The notes under the pieces were generated by a model that saw only the letters and a program-made list of their open reading frames with translations, was not told the origin of the DNA and ran no database searches. Both the position numbers and the translations under genes were made by a program. A DNA stretch of 64,000 nt from Verrucomicrobiota bacterium JB022 (GTDB lineage: Bacteria; Verrucomicrobiota; Verrucomicrobiia; Opitutales; Oceanipulchritudinaceae): assembly GCA_030673845.1 (NCBI GenBank), contig JAUTCQ010000009.1, forward strand, positions 214,523 to 278,522, read 5' to 3'. Of the stretch, positions 25,902 to 34,465 are shown one piece after another (the first letter of the stretch is position 1; every line of letters starts with the position of its first letter).

Positions 25902-26615
25902 CTAGCCCCGGTGCCCAAAGAGGGCGCTGCCGACGCGGATGAGGGTGCTGCCTTCGGCGATGGCTTCGGCCCAGTCGCCGCTCATGCCCATGGAGAGGAC
26001 GGGGAGCGGGGTGCCGAAGTCGTGCGCCAGGCGGTCGCGGGTCTCGCGCAAGCGGGCGAAGCAGCGGCGGGCCACGGCCAGGTCGTCGTTGTCGAGCGGA
26101 GCGATGGTCATAAGGCCGTCGACCTGCAGGTGCTCGCAGGCAAGGGCGGCTTCGAGCAGCGCCGGCGCTTCGTCGACGGAGACGCCAAATTTCGCCGGAT
26201 CGTCTCCCGCATTGACTTGCAACAAAACCGAAAAGCGTTTGGCTTCCTCCCCGGCATAGCGATCGAGCTGGCGCAGGAGTTTGGCGCTGTCGACGCTCTG
26301 GACCCGGGCGAAGTGGGCGACCGCGAGCTTGGCCTTGTTGGACTGGAGGTGCCCAATCAGCTCCCAGCCCACCGAGGCAGTGGCCTGCTGTTGTTTTTCG
26401 AGCGCTTCCTGCACGCGGTTTTCGCCCACCCGGTGGAGACCTGCCGCCGCACACCAGGCGATGACTTCAGGCCCCCAGGTCTTCGTGACGGGCATAAGCT
26501 CAACTTCATGCGACGCACGGCCACAACGTTCACAAGCCTCGCTTATCTTGGACCGAAGCGACCCTAATCGGCGCAGGAAATCTGCATTAGCATCCAATTG
26601 TTCTTCTGCTAGCAT
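25902..26615 (-). CDS. YggS/PLPBP-family pyridoxal phosphate homeostasis protein
   Basis: 237 residues. Alanine-racemase-like barrel with Lys45 in MPVTKTWG forming the Schiff base with PLP. Other family motifs are GENRVQEALEK, WELIGHLQSNKAK, VNAGDDPAKFG, GLMTIAP, LSMGMSGDW and EGSTLIRVGSALFG. YggS-like proteins bind and buffer PLP and affect amino-acid balance. The ATG at 26613-26615 is preceded by an A/T-rich divergent promoter region shared with the LysR gene. Confidence 0.95.
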   Translation of the reverse strand: MLAEEQLDANADFLRRLGSLRSKISEACERCGRASHEVELMPVTKTWGPEVIAWCAAAGLHRVGENRVQEALEKQQQATASVGWELIGHLQSNKAKLAVAHFARVQSVDSAKLLRQLDRYAGEEAKRFSVLLQVNAGDDPAKFGVSVDEAPALLEAALACEHLQVDGLMTIAPLDNDDLAVARRCFARLRETRDRLAHDFGTPLPVLSMGMSGDWAEAIAEGSTLIRVGSALFGHRG

Positions 26616-26676
26616 CTTTTTGGATTAGCTATTATTATATTGAAATGTCCTTTTTGCCCCTTTATCAGGTTCTTTT

Positions 26677-27636
26677 ATGCACATCGAGAATTTCAAAATT
26701 TTTTCTGATTTAGTCGAGAGTCAGAGTTTCTCGCGAGCTGCCAAACTGAACGGGATTACACAATCGGCCGTCAGCCAGCAGCTCCGCTCGATGGAGAAGC
26801 ATTTCAAGGTCCTCATCGTTGACCGCAGCCAAAAGCAATTCCGCCTGACCCGCGAGGGCCAAAAGCTGTACGAGAGCGCCAAGGATATCCTCCACCGCTA
26901 CGAAAAACTGAATAGTGAGCTGCAGGAGATGCGCAAGGTCATCAGTGGCACGATCCACATTTCGACGATCTACAGCATCGGCCTGCATGAGCTGCCGCCT
27001 TTCATCACCAAGTTCCTGAAGGAATACCCTTCCGTCAACGTGCGCGTGGAGTATCGACGCTCCAACCTCGTTTACGAAGACATCCTGCACAACTCGGTCG
27101 ACATGGGCCTCGTCGCCTACCCGATCAAGATGCGCCAGCTGGAGGTGCTGCCCTTCCTGGAAGACAACCTGGTGCTGATCTGCCACCCGAGCCATCCCTT
27201 TGCCCAGCTGGAGCAAGTCGACCCGAAGTTGATCGCCGACGAAAAGTTCATCGCGTTCGACCAGGACATCCCGACCCGCAAGGCGACCGACCAGATCTTC
27301 AAGGATGCGAAGGTCGAGTCTGAGCCGGTGATGGAGTTCGACAACATCGAGACGGTGAAGCGCGCGGTGGAAATCGAGGCTGGCGTGGCCATCATCCCGC
27401 AAGCGACCGTGCGCCAGGAGACGGCGCAGGGGCTGCTGAAGGCGGTGAAGCTGGCCAGCAACCACAAGAATACCACCCGTCCGCTCGCCATCATCCACCG
27501 CAAGGGGCGCGTGCTGACGCCGGCGATGAAGAAGTTTATCGCCTGCCTCACCGGCAAGCCCTACGAGATGGACAAGAGCGATCCGGCCGACGATAACGAC
27601 TTTGGTGACGACGGCGACGGCGAAACTGCGGCCTAG
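26677..27636 (+). CDS. LysR-family transcriptional regulator
   Basis: 319 residues. The N-terminal winged HTH (FSDLVESQSFSRAAKLNGITQSAVSQQLRSMEKHF) is followed by a linker helix and a periplasmic-binding-protein-like effector domain with GTIHISTIYSIGLHELPPFITKFLKEYP and the C-terminal lobe VKRAVEIEAGVAIIPQATV. The tail is unusually acidic (DPADDNDFGDDGDGE). The architecture is CysB/CysR-like, and family members regulate the neighbouring divergent gene in many cases, here yggS, which is only a positional hint. A TA-rich -10-like block (tattattatattg) lies upstream. Confidence 0.9.
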   Translation: MHIENFKIFSDLVESQSFSRAAKLNGITQSAVSQQLRSMEKHFKVLIVDRSQKQFRLTREGQKLYESAKDILHRYEKLNSELQEMRKVISGTIHISTIYSIGLHELPPFITKFLKEYPSVNVRVEYRRSNLVYEDILHNSVDMGLVAYPIKMRQLEVLPFLEDNLVLICHPSHPFAQLEQVDPKLIADEKFIAFDQDIPTRKATDQIFKDAKVESEPVMEFDNIETVKRAVEIEAGVAIIPQATVRQETAQGLLKAVKLASNHKNTTRPLAIIHRKGRVLTPAMKKFIACLTGKPYEMDKSDPADDNDFGDDGDGETAA

Positions 27637-27682
27637 GGCCGACTATTTGCGAGTTTAGGTTGCTTACCATCAAGTCTTTGCT

Positions 27683-28105
27683 ATGGTCCCGGGAATGATG
27701 ATCCGCTGGAAGCAGTGCATGTTGGCTTTGATCCTGGGTTTGGCCACGCTGGGAGCGACTGGCTGTGCCGTGGTGGCCGTAGGCGCCGCGGCTGGTGCCG
27801 GAGCCGGCACCGTCGGCTACATCCGGGGCGAATACGTCGAAAACATCCCGGTGCCCCAGGAGCGCCTGCGCAACGCCATCCAGAGTGTGGCGCGTGAGCA
27901 GCGGCTGGCCTTCATCAATGACCGCATTGAGGAGGAGAGCAGCATTCTGGTGATCACCTACCGCGATGAGAACGATGACAAATGGGTCATCGCGATCGAG
28001 CCCTTGTCGGAGAATGCAGCCCAGGTGCGCGTACGCGTGGGTCTGTTTGGCGACGAGGGCAAGAGCCGCGCCTTTATCGACCGGGTCAAGCGCTACCTGC
28101 TCTAG
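27683..28105 (+). CDS. DUF3568-like lipoprotein
   Basis: 140 residues. A signal peptide ends in a lipobox, LGATGC, followed by AVVAVGAAAGAGAGTVGYIRGEY and then a compact alpha-beta domain (VPQERLRNAIQSVAREQRLAFIND; ILVITYRDENDDKWVIAIEPLSENAAQVRVRVGLFGDE). This matches DUF3568/YceK-like small lipoproteins of Verrucomicrobiota. The start could be any of the Met codons at 27683, 27695 or 27698; the last gives the most typical signal peptide. It is probably attached to the outer membrane. The function is unknown. Confidence 0.75.
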   Translation: MVPGMMIRWKQCMLALILGLATLGATGCAVVAVGAAAGAGAGTVGYIRGEYVENIPVPQERLRNAIQSVAREQRLAFINDRIEEESSILVITYRDENDDKWVIAIEPLSENAAQVRVRVGLFGDEGKSRAFIDRVKRYLL

Positions 28106-28133
28106 GCCCGCCCTGCCCCAGCCTGCCTTTGAC

Positions 28134-28160
28134 GCCCCGGGTATTCGCTGGGGCTTTTTT
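28134..28160 (+). terminator. Terminator after the DUF3568 lipoprotein
   Basis: Stem gcccc (28134-28138) with ggggc (28150-28154), extended by weaker inner pairs, then six T. Confidence 0.75.
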
Positions 28161-28218
28161 GTGCCTACCGGACGAGAGCGGAAATCGCCTGGAGGAGGTG
28201 TTTTGGTTTTAAAATTAA

Positions 28219-28251
28219 GGGACCGGGCGAAAACCCCAAACGCCCGGTCCC
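28219..28251. other. Strong isolated hairpin in intergenic DNA
   Basis: Eleven-base perfect stem gggaccgggcg (28219-28229) with cgcccggtccc (28241-28251) and a loop of eleven. No clear T-run on either side. The flanking stretch 28252-28490 contains no gene I can support; it is A/T-richer than its surroundings. Confidence 0.4.
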
Positions 28252-28494
28252 ACTTTCTTCCCAACTAGGGATTAATCCGTTATACCCCATTAACTGACTG
28301 ACTTATCTTGCCAAACCATGCTGTTGGTAATGGTCTGTATAATGAGTTTAAGCACCCGGTATGCCAACGCCAAGCGGGCTCTAAAAATCGGCCTCATTTC
28401 GTCAAGTTGCCCAACTTTACCCGGGCCATATCACTTTTAAGCGCGGCTACTGGGCAATTTTGCGCTGCTGCTGACCAAACGGGCACATTTGCCC

Positions 28495-28530
28495 ACAAAA
28501 AAGATCCGGCCTCTTTCGAAGCCGGATCTT
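28495..28530 (-). terminator. Terminator of the HU gene
   Basis: Ten-base perfect stem aagatccggc (28501-28510) with gccggatctt (28521-28530); on the minus strand six T follow the stem. Confidence 0.9.
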
Positions 28531-28555
28531 CCAGATACCAAAAATTGGAAAAGGT

Positions 28556-28831
28556 CTACAGGACATCCTTCAAGCCGGAGCCCGGCTTGAACTTCACCGC
28601 CTTGGAAGCAGCGATTTCGATCTTTTCCTTCGTCTGCGGGTTCATCCCGGTGCGAGCGGCACGCTCAACGACGGAGAAAGTACCAAAACCGACGAGGGTC
28701 ACGTTTTGATCTTCTTGAAGACCTTGCTTGATACCAGCGATCACAGCGTCAACGGCACGCTCGGCGGAGGCCTTGGAGGTTTCTTCACCCAGTTGCTGAC
28801 GCACCGCTTCGACTAACTCAGCTTTTTTCAT
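28556..28831 (-). CDS. HU-family nucleoid protein
   Basis: 91 residues, the normal HU length. MKKAELVEAVRQQLG opens the dimer helices. The DNA-binding arm is VTLVGFGTFSVVERAARTGMNPQTKEKIEIAASKAVKFKPGSGLKDVL, with the P-Q-T arm tip and the F-K-P-G-x-x-L-K end of the family. HU dimers bend DNA and organise the nucleoid. It is a single gene with its own terminator. Confidence 0.96.
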   Translation of the reverse strand: MKKAELVEAVRQQLGEETSKASAERAVDAVIAGIKQGLQEDQNVTLVGFGTFSVVERAARTGMNPQTKEKIEIAASKAVKFKPGSGLKDVL

Positions 28832-28943
28832 GTTGTTGGAATCCTTTGCTAGTTGGTTAGGAAATAGATAGTCGGGCCAAGGAAAAGCAGGGGGTTAGGC
28901 TGTCGTCAACCCATTTCCCGTGGGTAACCGCCCCGGAAGGTGC

Positions 28944-29186
28944 TTATTTGCTGGATTTTGGAGAAAAATCGTTATCAACCGGGGGAAGTCCCTGCCGGGC
29001 ACGGATTACTTTGCCCAACAGCTCTTGCAGGGCCTGCGCGGGTGGGATGCCTTCCTCAGTCGCCTGCTGGCTGGCGCGCTTGAGTAATTGCGCGGCCATT
29101 ACCTCACTTGCTGCGGGCTCTGCGCCCAGCCGCTGGAGGATCTGCGCCACTTCGCGCTGGTAGGCCTCGGGCGGGCGCTCGCTCAC
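28944..29186 (-). CDS. Small helical protein translationally coupled to ygfZ
   Basis: 80 residues starting with GTG at 29184-29186. That GTG overlaps the ygfZ stop by four bases (GTGA), a strong sign of coupled translation. The protein is mostly helical (EAYQREVAQILQRLGAEPAASEVMAAQLLKRASQQATEE; AQALQELLGKVIRARQG) with a polar tail. There is no signal peptide or membrane helix. I do not recognise the family. The frame stays open through ygfZ, which makes a much longer ORF look possible, but only this part reads as protein. Confidence 0.65.
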   Translation of the reverse strand: MSERPPEAYQREVAQILQRLGAEPAASEVMAAQLLKRASQQATEEGIPPAQALQELLGKVIRARQGLPPVDNDFSPKSSK

Positions 29187-30085
29187 CCGTGGGCTCCGTG
29201 AAGGTGAATCTCGTCGCCCTGGATCAGTAGCGGCGTGCTGTCGGCCAGCGCCTTGGTCTTGATCATGGCAAAGCCCTGGTAGCCGTCGAGCGTGGCCACG
29301 CAGCTGCGCAGCTCGCCCACTTCGGCCTCGGCCTGGGTAATGGTGGCGGGCACGGCGATTTCGCCCGGCAGGTCGACCGCCACGAGGCGGCGCGAGGCTC
29401 GGTCGAGCCGCGCCATGCGGTTGACGACTTCCTGCCCGAGGTAGCAGCCTTTTTCGAGCGATACGGCCTCCATCAGGCCACTTTCGCCGGGGGTATCCTC
29501 TGGACCGGCTTCCTGGGGCACACGCGGCAGGGCGGCTTCGAGGCGCAGGGTCTCGACTTCCTCGGGGGCGAGCATCTCGTAGTCGTCCATCTCGTCCAGC
29601 GCCTGCGCCATCGGGCGGGCCTGGTCGTGGGGGCAGAGCACCTCCAGCCACGGCGTGCGTGCGCGGCGGCCCTGAAAGACGTAGAGGCTGCTCTGGAAGG
29701 CAAAGCAGTCGCGCGCGGGAGCACGGATGACCACGTCGGGCAACATGGCGCCATCTGCCGTGGGCACGATGCTCAAGAGTTGCCACTGGTCGGTCGCGTC
29801 TTCCAGCTCCACATCGTCGGCCACAATGTGGTGTTCCAGCTTGGCCAAGAGGGCGTGGGCCGGGCTGTAGTAGCTGACGAGCAGGAAGGCTTCGCTCTCC
29901 AGCCGCAGGACAAAGCTGTCGGCCTGGATGCGGCCGCGGTGATCGAGCCAGAGGCCGTAGTGGATGCTGCCGCTTTCGCCTCGCAGGTCCTGGCTGCATT
30001 GGCTTTGTAGAAAATCGGTCGCATCTTCGCCGGTAACGCGGATGACCGCGGCCGGTTGACTCCAAAAGTATGGAATTTCCGCCAT
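29183..30085 (-). CDS. ygfZ: YgfZ/GcvT-domain folate-binding protein
   Basis: 300 residues from the ATG at 30083-30085. The diagnostic YgfZ motif K-G-C-Y-x-G-Q-E is present as EKGCYLGQEVVNRM. The start AVIRVTGEDATDFLQSQCSQDL and DHRGRIQADSFVLRL match the folate-binding GcvT fold. YgfZ uses tetrahydrofolate to help build or repair certain [4Fe-4S] proteins. The next gene downstream overlaps by four bases. An earlier start at 30127 is open but less like the family. Confidence 0.92.
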   Translation of the reverse strand: MAEIPYFWSQPAAVIRVTGEDATDFLQSQCSQDLRGESGSIHYGLWLDHRGRIQADSFVLRLESEAFLLVSYYSPAHALLAKLEHHIVADDVELEDATDQWQLLSIVPTADGAMLPDVVIRAPARDCFAFQSSLYVFQGRRARTPWLEVLCPHDQARPMAQALDEMDDYEMLAPEEVETLRLEAALPRVPQEAGPEDTPGESGLMEAVSLEKGCYLGQEVVNRMARLDRASRRLVAVDLPGEIAVPATITQAEAEVGELRSCVATLDGYQGFAMIKTKALADSTPLLIQGDEIHLHGAHG

Positions 30086-30201
30086 GAGCGTTGCTTGTAA
30101 CCCTGTCTTGGGCACGGGACAAGCCACGTTTCCGCTTTAAATCTTGCTCGTGGCTGCGTGGAAGTGCCTAATGGTGGTTTTTCACCTCAGCCGATCCTGC
30201 C

Positions 30202-31272
30202 GTGCAAGCCCCGCAACTGTCCGACACCAACGTCACCGATTACAGCGTGCTGCCCGCGCCCGAACTGCTGTGCCGCGAGATCGCTCGCCCCGAGCCGCAG
30301 GCCAGTTTTATCGCTCAGGCGCGCGAGGAGATTCACCGCATCATTTTTGGTGACGACCGCCGCCTGCTTGTGGTCATCGGGCCCTGCTCGATCCACGACA
30401 CCAAGGCGGGCCTCGAGTATGCCCAACTGCTGTCCAAGCTGGCCGAAAAGGTGCAGGACCGCATGAAGCTCGTGATGCGCGTGTATTTTGAAAAGCCGCG
30501 CACGACGGTGGGTTGGAAGGGCCTGATCATGGATCCGGACCTCGATGGCACCGCCAACATCCACGATGGCCTGCGCGTCGCTCGGCAATTCCTGCTCGAT
30601 GTGCTGAACCTGGGCATGCCGACGTCCACCGAGTTCCTCGACCCGATCACGCCGCAGTACATTGCCGACCTCGTCTGCTGGGCCGCCATCGGCGCGCGCA
30701 CGACGGAGAGCCAGACGCACCGCCAGATGGCGAGCGGCCTCTCGATGCCCCTCGGCTTCAAGAACGGCACCAGCGGCGACGTGAAGGTGGCGATCAACGC
30801 GATCAAGGCCGCCAGCCAGCCGCAGACTTTCCTCGGCATCAGCCATCAGGGCCTCGCCAGCGCCGTCAGCACGCGCGGCAACCCCCATTGCCACCTCATC
30901 CTGCGCGGTGGCGACCACGGGCCGAATTACGAGGCCTCTTATGTGGCCGATGCCGCCGAGCACCTGCGCAAGGCCGGCCTCACCCCCGCCGTGATGGTCG
31001 ACTGCAGCCATGGCAACAGCAACAAGGACCACCGCCGCCAGCCGGAAGTGCTGCGCAACGTGCTCGAACAGTCGTTACAGGGCGACAGCGCGGTGATCGG
31101 CGCCATGATCGAGAGCAACCTGCTCGACGGCAACCAGCCTTTCCCCCAACCGCTCGACCAACTCATCTACGGTCGCTCCATCACCGATGCCTGCATCGAC
31201 TGGCAGACGACCGAGCGCATGATCGAAGAGGCCTACGAAGCCCTCGCCCCGCGCTTTGCGGTGGGCGTCTAG
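30202..31272 (+). CDS. 3-deoxy-7-phosphoheptulonate (DAHP) synthase, AroF/G/H class
   Basis: 356 residues with a GTG start. Class I DAHP synthase motifs: VVIGPCSIHD, YFEKPRTTVGWKGLIMDPDLDG, LGMPTSTEFLDPITPQYIADLVCWAAIGARTTESQ, GFKNGTSGD, NPHCHLILRGG, MVDCSHGNS and GAMIESNLLDGNQ. It condenses phosphoenolpyruvate and erythrose 4-phosphate, the first step toward aromatic amino acids. Isozymes are feedback inhibited by Phe, Tyr or Trp; which applies here is not clear from sequence. It stands alone, with a strong terminator after it. Confidence 0.96.
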   Translation: MQAPQLSDTNVTDYSVLPAPELLCREIARPEPQASFIAQAREEIHRIIFGDDRRLLVVIGPCSIHDTKAGLEYAQLLSKLAEKVQDRMKLVMRVYFEKPRTTVGWKGLIMDPDLDGTANIHDGLRVARQFLLDVLNLGMPTSTEFLDPITPQYIADLVCWAAIGARTTESQTHRQMASGLSMPLGFKNGTSGDVKVAINAIKAASQPQTFLGISHQGLASAVSTRGNPHCHLILRGGDHGPNYEASYVADAAEHLRKAGLTPAVMVDCSHGNSNKDHRRQPEVLRNVLEQSLQGDSAVIGAMIESNLLDGNQPFPQPLDQLIYGRSITDACIDWQTTERMIEEAYEALAPRFAVGV

Positions 31273-31295
31273 GCCGGTGGACTTCCCTTTCCATC

Positions 31296-31328
31296 AGCGC
31301 CGCATCCTCGGATCGCGGCGCTTTTTTT
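31296..31328 (+). terminator. Terminator after the DAHP synthase gene
   Basis: Eight-base perfect stem agcgccgc (31296-31303) with gcggcgct (31315-31322), then a run of T. Confidence 0.9.
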
Positions 31329-31477
31329 GTGGCCCTGCCCCACGATGAGACCATGAATTGCGGCTGGCATTACGGAAAAGCTCGCGAGCGTCTTTCCTGC
31401 CCTACAGGCTTGCCATGTGCCGCTCAGTGCATTAGCGCTGCTTGAGCAATTCAAAACAGAAAATCAGCCTCTTTAAT

Positions 31478-32464
31478 ATGAAAGCACCCATCCGCGTCGC
31501 CGTGACGGGAGCCGCCGGCCAAATTGGTTACGCGCTGCTCTTCCGCATTGCATCCGGTGCCCTCTTCGGCCCCGACCAACCTGTCGCCCTCAACCTGATT
31601 GAGATCGAGCCTGCCATGAAGGCGCTGGAAGGCGTCGTCATGGAGCTGGACGACTGCGCGTTCCCCCTGCTGAAGGAAGTGCGCACAGCCTCCGACCTCA
31701 ACGCCGGTTTCAAGGACGTCAACTGGGCCTTGCTCGTGGGTTCGATGCCGCGCAAGGCGGGCATGGAGCGGGCCGACTTGTTGGCCAAGAACGGCAGCAT
31801 CTTCACCGGCCAGGGTAAGGCGATCGAGAAGAACGCCGCCAGCGACGTCCGCACCGTTGTCGTCGGCAACCCCTGCAACACCAATTGCCTGATTGCGATG
31901 AACAGCGCCCCCAGCATCCCCAAGGATCGCTGGTTTGCGATGACTCGCCTGGACGAAAACCGCGCCAAGAGCCAGCTAGCCAAGAAGGCCGGCGTGGACG
32001 TGACGGAAGTCAGCAACCTCTGCGTGTGGGGCAACCACTCGCCGACGATGTTCCCCGACTTCTACAACGCCAAGATCGGCGGCACTGCGGCCAACGAAGT
32101 CATCACCGATGAAGCCTGGCTCAAGGACACCTTCGTGCCCACGGTCGGCAAGCGCGGCGCAGCCATCATCGAAGCCCGCGGCGCCTCCTCCGCCGCTTCG
32201 GCCGCCAACGCCCTGATCGACACGGTGCGCAGCCTCTACTTCCCCACCCCGGAAGGCGACTTCCACAGCGTGTGCGTGCACTCCAATGGCGAGTACGGCA
32301 TGGAGAAGGGCCTCATCACCTCGTTCCCGATCCGCAGCAATGGCGAAAACTGGGAAATCGTGGAAGGCCTCGACCTCAACGAATACAGCCGCGCCCAGAT
32401 CCAGAAGAGCATCGACGAGCTCAAGGGAGAGCGCGATACGGTCAAGAGCCTCGGCATCATCTAG
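31478..32464 (+). CDS. mdh: Malate dehydrogenase
   Basis: 328 residues from the ATG at 31478, typical of the cytoplasmic-type Mdh. [22 protein letters not shown] is the NAD-binding loop, [16 protein letters not shown] carries the mobile substrate loop with its arginine, [12 protein letters not shown] and MTRLDENRA follow, and [13 protein letters not shown] holds the catalytic His. The enzyme interconverts malate and oxaloacetate in the citric acid cycle. Twelve extra codons upstream are open but the family starts here. Confidence 0.97.
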   Translation: MKAPIRVAVTGAAGQIGYALLFRIASGALFGPDQPVALNLIEIEPAMKALEGVVMELDDCAFPLLKEVRTASDLNAGFKDVNWALLVGSMPRKAGMERADLLAKNGSIFTGQGKAIEKNAASDVRTVVVGNPCNTNCLIAMNSAPSIPKDRWFAMTRLDENRAKSQLAKKAGVDVTEVSNLCVWGNHSPTMFPDFYNAKIGGTAANEVITDEAWLKDTFVPTVGKRGAAIIEARGASSAASAANALIDTVRSLYFPTPEGDFHSVCVHSNGEYGMEKGLITSFPIRSNGENWEIVEGLDLNEYSRAQIQKSIDELKGERDTVKSLGII

Positions 32465-32493
32465 GCCCGGCCCCCTACCCGCCCACTCTTTAC

Positions 32494-32522
32494 GCCTCCG
32501 GCCTCCCGCCGGGGGCTTTTTT
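32494..32522 (+). terminator. Terminator after mdh
   Basis: Stem gcctccggc (32494-32502) with gccgggggc (32508-32516), one G-T pair, followed by six T. Confidence 0.85.
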
Positions 32523-32719
32523 GCGCCTATTAACCCACTTAATGTGCACATGCCCAAGGAGATAGAACGCGATTGCATTCTTCCCGAAGCAAGCCGAAGC
32601 TTTACTGCACAATGCACTATGCAAACCGCTAGGACCTTAGAAAAACCGCAATTTTACGGGGTTTTGCGCAATAGGAACAGCGTGTGCGAAGAGAAGGTCG
32701 AAACTCAAACATCATTGCT

Positions 32720-32938
32720 ATGAAACAATACCTCGCAAAGTTCTCGATCTTCCTGCTTCTGGCTGCTCCCTTCGGTTTGATGGTGGGCTGCGAAGACCAC
32801 GACGACCCGATTGAAGAAACGGGTGACGCCCTCGAAGACGCGGGCAACGACATCCAGGACGCCGCCGAAGACGCGGGTGACAACATGGAAGATGCCGCCG
32901 AAGATACTGGCGACGCCGTCCGTGACGCCACCAACTAA
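32720..32938 (+). CDS. Small acidic amphipathic lipoprotein
   Basis: 72 residues from the ATG at 32720. The signal peptide ends in a lipobox-like LMVGC, so the mature chain starts with Cys and an acidic run EDHDDPIEE. The rest is a repeated Ala/Asp/Glu helix (GDALEDAGNDIQDAAEDAG; GDNMEDAAEDTGDAVRDA) with spacing near 11 residues and almost no basic residues. It resembles entericidin-like or coiled-coil envelope lipoproteins, but I recognise no exact family. An upstream ORF start at 32684 is not needed. Confidence 0.75.
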   Translation: MKQYLAKFSIFLLLAAPFGLMVGCEDHDDPIEETGDALEDAGNDIQDAAEDAGDNMEDAAEDTGDAVRDATN

Positions 32939-32962
32939 GAAAGCCTAGTCCATTGACTTTCG

Positions 32963-32992
32963 AAGGCCGGGGCCACGCGCTCCGGCCTTTTT
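32963..32992 (+). terminator. Terminator after the small lipoprotein
   Basis: Eight-base stem aaggccgg (32963-32970) with ccggcctt (32982-32989), then T residues. Confidence 0.85.
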
Positions 32993-33014
32993 GCGTACCC
33001 CCGCCCTGCAGAGA

Positions 33015-33049
33015 TAAAAAAACTCTCCATGCGGCGGGCGCAGGAGAGT
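33015..33049 (-). terminator. Terminator of the infA-nadD-rsfS unit
   Basis: Seven-base stem actctcc (33022-33028) with ggagagt (33043-33049); on the minus strand seven T follow. It lies 26 bases after the rsfS stop. Confidence 0.85.
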
Positions 33050-33075
33050 GGGAAAGGATGGACCCGCAGGCAGGC

Positions 33076-33465
33076 TCAGGAGCGCGGGGCGGGCGGATTC
33101 AACTCCGGCTCCACGACCTTGGCATCGCGCCAGAGCGTCTCCAGCTGGTAATACTTGCGGGTATCTTCGGTGAAGAGGTGCACGATGAAGTCGAAAGCAT
33201 CCACGACCACCCAGCCGCTCTTGGTGCTGCGGTCGACGCCGAGGATCTCGATCTTCATGTCGTCGAGCGTCTTCTCGACCTCGATCGCCAAGGCGCGCAG
33301 GTGCGGCTCGGCCGCCCCGGTCGCGATGATGAAATAATCGGCGATACTCGAAAGGGCACCCATGTGCAGCACGCGGATATTCTCCGCCTTCTTGTCGTCC
33401 AGGGCCCGGCAGCAGGCCATAACTTGTTCGCGAATGGAAGGGTTCGCCACCTTAGGTTCGGTCAT
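33076..33465 (-). CDS. rsfS: Ribosome silencing factor RsfS (YbeB/iojap family)
   Basis: 129 residues from the ATG at 33463-33465. The iojap fold appears as DKKAENIRVLHMGALSSIADYFIIATGAAEPHLRALAIEVEKTL followed by GWVVVDAFDFIVHLFTEDTRKYYQLETLW. RsfS binds L14 on the large subunit and blocks subunit joining in starvation. The ATG lies inside the end of nadD, a 14-base overlap; nadD-rsfS is a common pair. Confidence 0.95.
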   Translation of the reverse strand: MTEPKVANPSIREQVMACCRALDDKKAENIRVLHMGALSSIADYFIIATGAAEPHLRALAIEVEKTLDDMKIEILGVDRSTKSGWVVVDAFDFIVHLFTEDTRKYYQLETLWRDAKVVEPELNPPAPRS

Positions 33466-34069
33466 GTCGATCAATATCTACGTATAGGGCGTGTTCTCGC
33501 AGGTAGAGTCCTACGCCAGGGGGGAGCATGAAGTCAATGGATTTACCGGCGGCCGCCCGTTCGCGGATTTCGGTGGAAGACACACCGATCGGGTGTGCCT
33601 GCTCGATGCGATGGTGGCGCAGGCCGGGAATGGCAGGGGGCGTCAGGTCGTAACCGGGACGGGCCAGCACGGCAAATTCCACCAGCGCGGCCACGTGCTC
33701 GATCCGGCTCCAGCGTGGCAAGGCCTGAAACTGATCGGCCCCGATGATCCAGAAAAAACGGGCGTCCGGATGTTCGGTTATCAGCTTCTCCAGCGTGCGC
33801 CAGGTGTAGCTCGGAGGCGGCAGTTCGAGCTCGCCAGCCCAGAGGCGGAAGCGAGGCTCCGGCGCGAGCGCGCAACGTAACATTGCAACGCGGTCGACAT
33901 CGCTGGCCAGCGGATTTGCGGCCTTGTGCGGGCTGCGCGCGGCAGGGATGTACCAGATTTCATCGAGCCCGAGCGCCTCCAAGGCGTCGAGACCGATGAA
34001 CATATGCCCGAGATGGACGGGGTCAAAACTCCCGCCCAACAGGCCGATCTTGCGGGGATGTGTGGACAT
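33452..34069 (-). CDS. nadD: Nicotinate-nucleotide adenylyltransferase
   Basis: 205 residues. The nucleotidyltransferase motif GLLGGSFDPVHLGHMFI is at the N-terminus and the closing VSSTEIRERAAAG motif near the C-terminus; PAARSPHKAANPLA matches the family's PP-x-x-x-PHK loop. It adenylates nicotinate mononucleotide in NAD synthesis. It sits 17 bases after infA and overlaps rsfS. Confidence 0.96.
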   Translation of the reverse strand: MSTHPRKIGLLGGSFDPVHLGHMFIGLDALEALGLDEIWYIPAARSPHKAANPLASDVDRVAMLRCALAPEPRFRLWAGELELPPPSYTWRTLEKLITEHPDARFFWIIGADQFQALPRWSRIEHVAALVEFAVLARPGYDLTPPAIPGLRHHRIEQAHPIGVSSTEIRERAAAGKSIDFMLPPGVGLYLREHALYVDIDRHDRT

Positions 34070-34086
34070 CGCCCGTAGAATGATCC

Positions 34087-34359
34087 CTAGCGGCGCTTGG
34101 GCCCGAAGGAGCGCTGCGGGTTGCTGCGCGGGCGGCTCGCGTTACGCAGGCGGTAAACGATGCGCGCCTTGTCGATGTCCTGAGGGGTCATTTCCATCTT
34201 CACCGTATCACCTACGGTGATCTTGATGAAGTGCTTGCGTAATTTTCCGGAGATGTTGGCCAGCACTTGGTGGCCATTCGACAATTCAACCCGGAACATG
34301 GTTCCCGGCAGGACGGCCACTACGCGGCCTTCGACTTCGACGACATTAGGATCGGTCAT
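34087..34359 (-). CDS. infA: Translation initiation factor IF-1
   Basis: 90 residues. The S1-like OB fold is plain: [65 protein letters not shown]. Bacterial IF-1 is usually about 72 residues; here an extra basic tail of about 18 residues ([18 protein letters not shown]) follows. IF-1 binds the A site of the small subunit during initiation. First gene of the infA-nadD-rsfS unit. Confidence 0.96.
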   Translation of the reverse strand: MTDPNVVEVEGRVVAVLPGTMFRVELSNGHQVLANISGKLRKHFIKITVGDTVKMEMTPQDIDKARIVYRLRNASRPRSNPQRSFGPKRR

Positions 34360-34465
34360 ATATTGGGTTTAGGCAGTATTGCGTAAAAAGATAACCCGTA
34401 GCATAGCCGTCCGACCAAGGCAAGCCTATTGCAGGTGGGTCCAGCAAATCGATGATATGTAAAAT

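Noticed and set aside
28308..28709. A 133-codon plus-strand frame before the HU gene
   Set aside because: Half of it is antisense to HU and the hairpin of its terminator; no domain is seen.
28944..30122. A single 392-codon frame covering ygfZ and the small downstream gene
   Set aside because: Only its last 80 residues read like protein. The rest is the wrong-frame translation of ygfZ.
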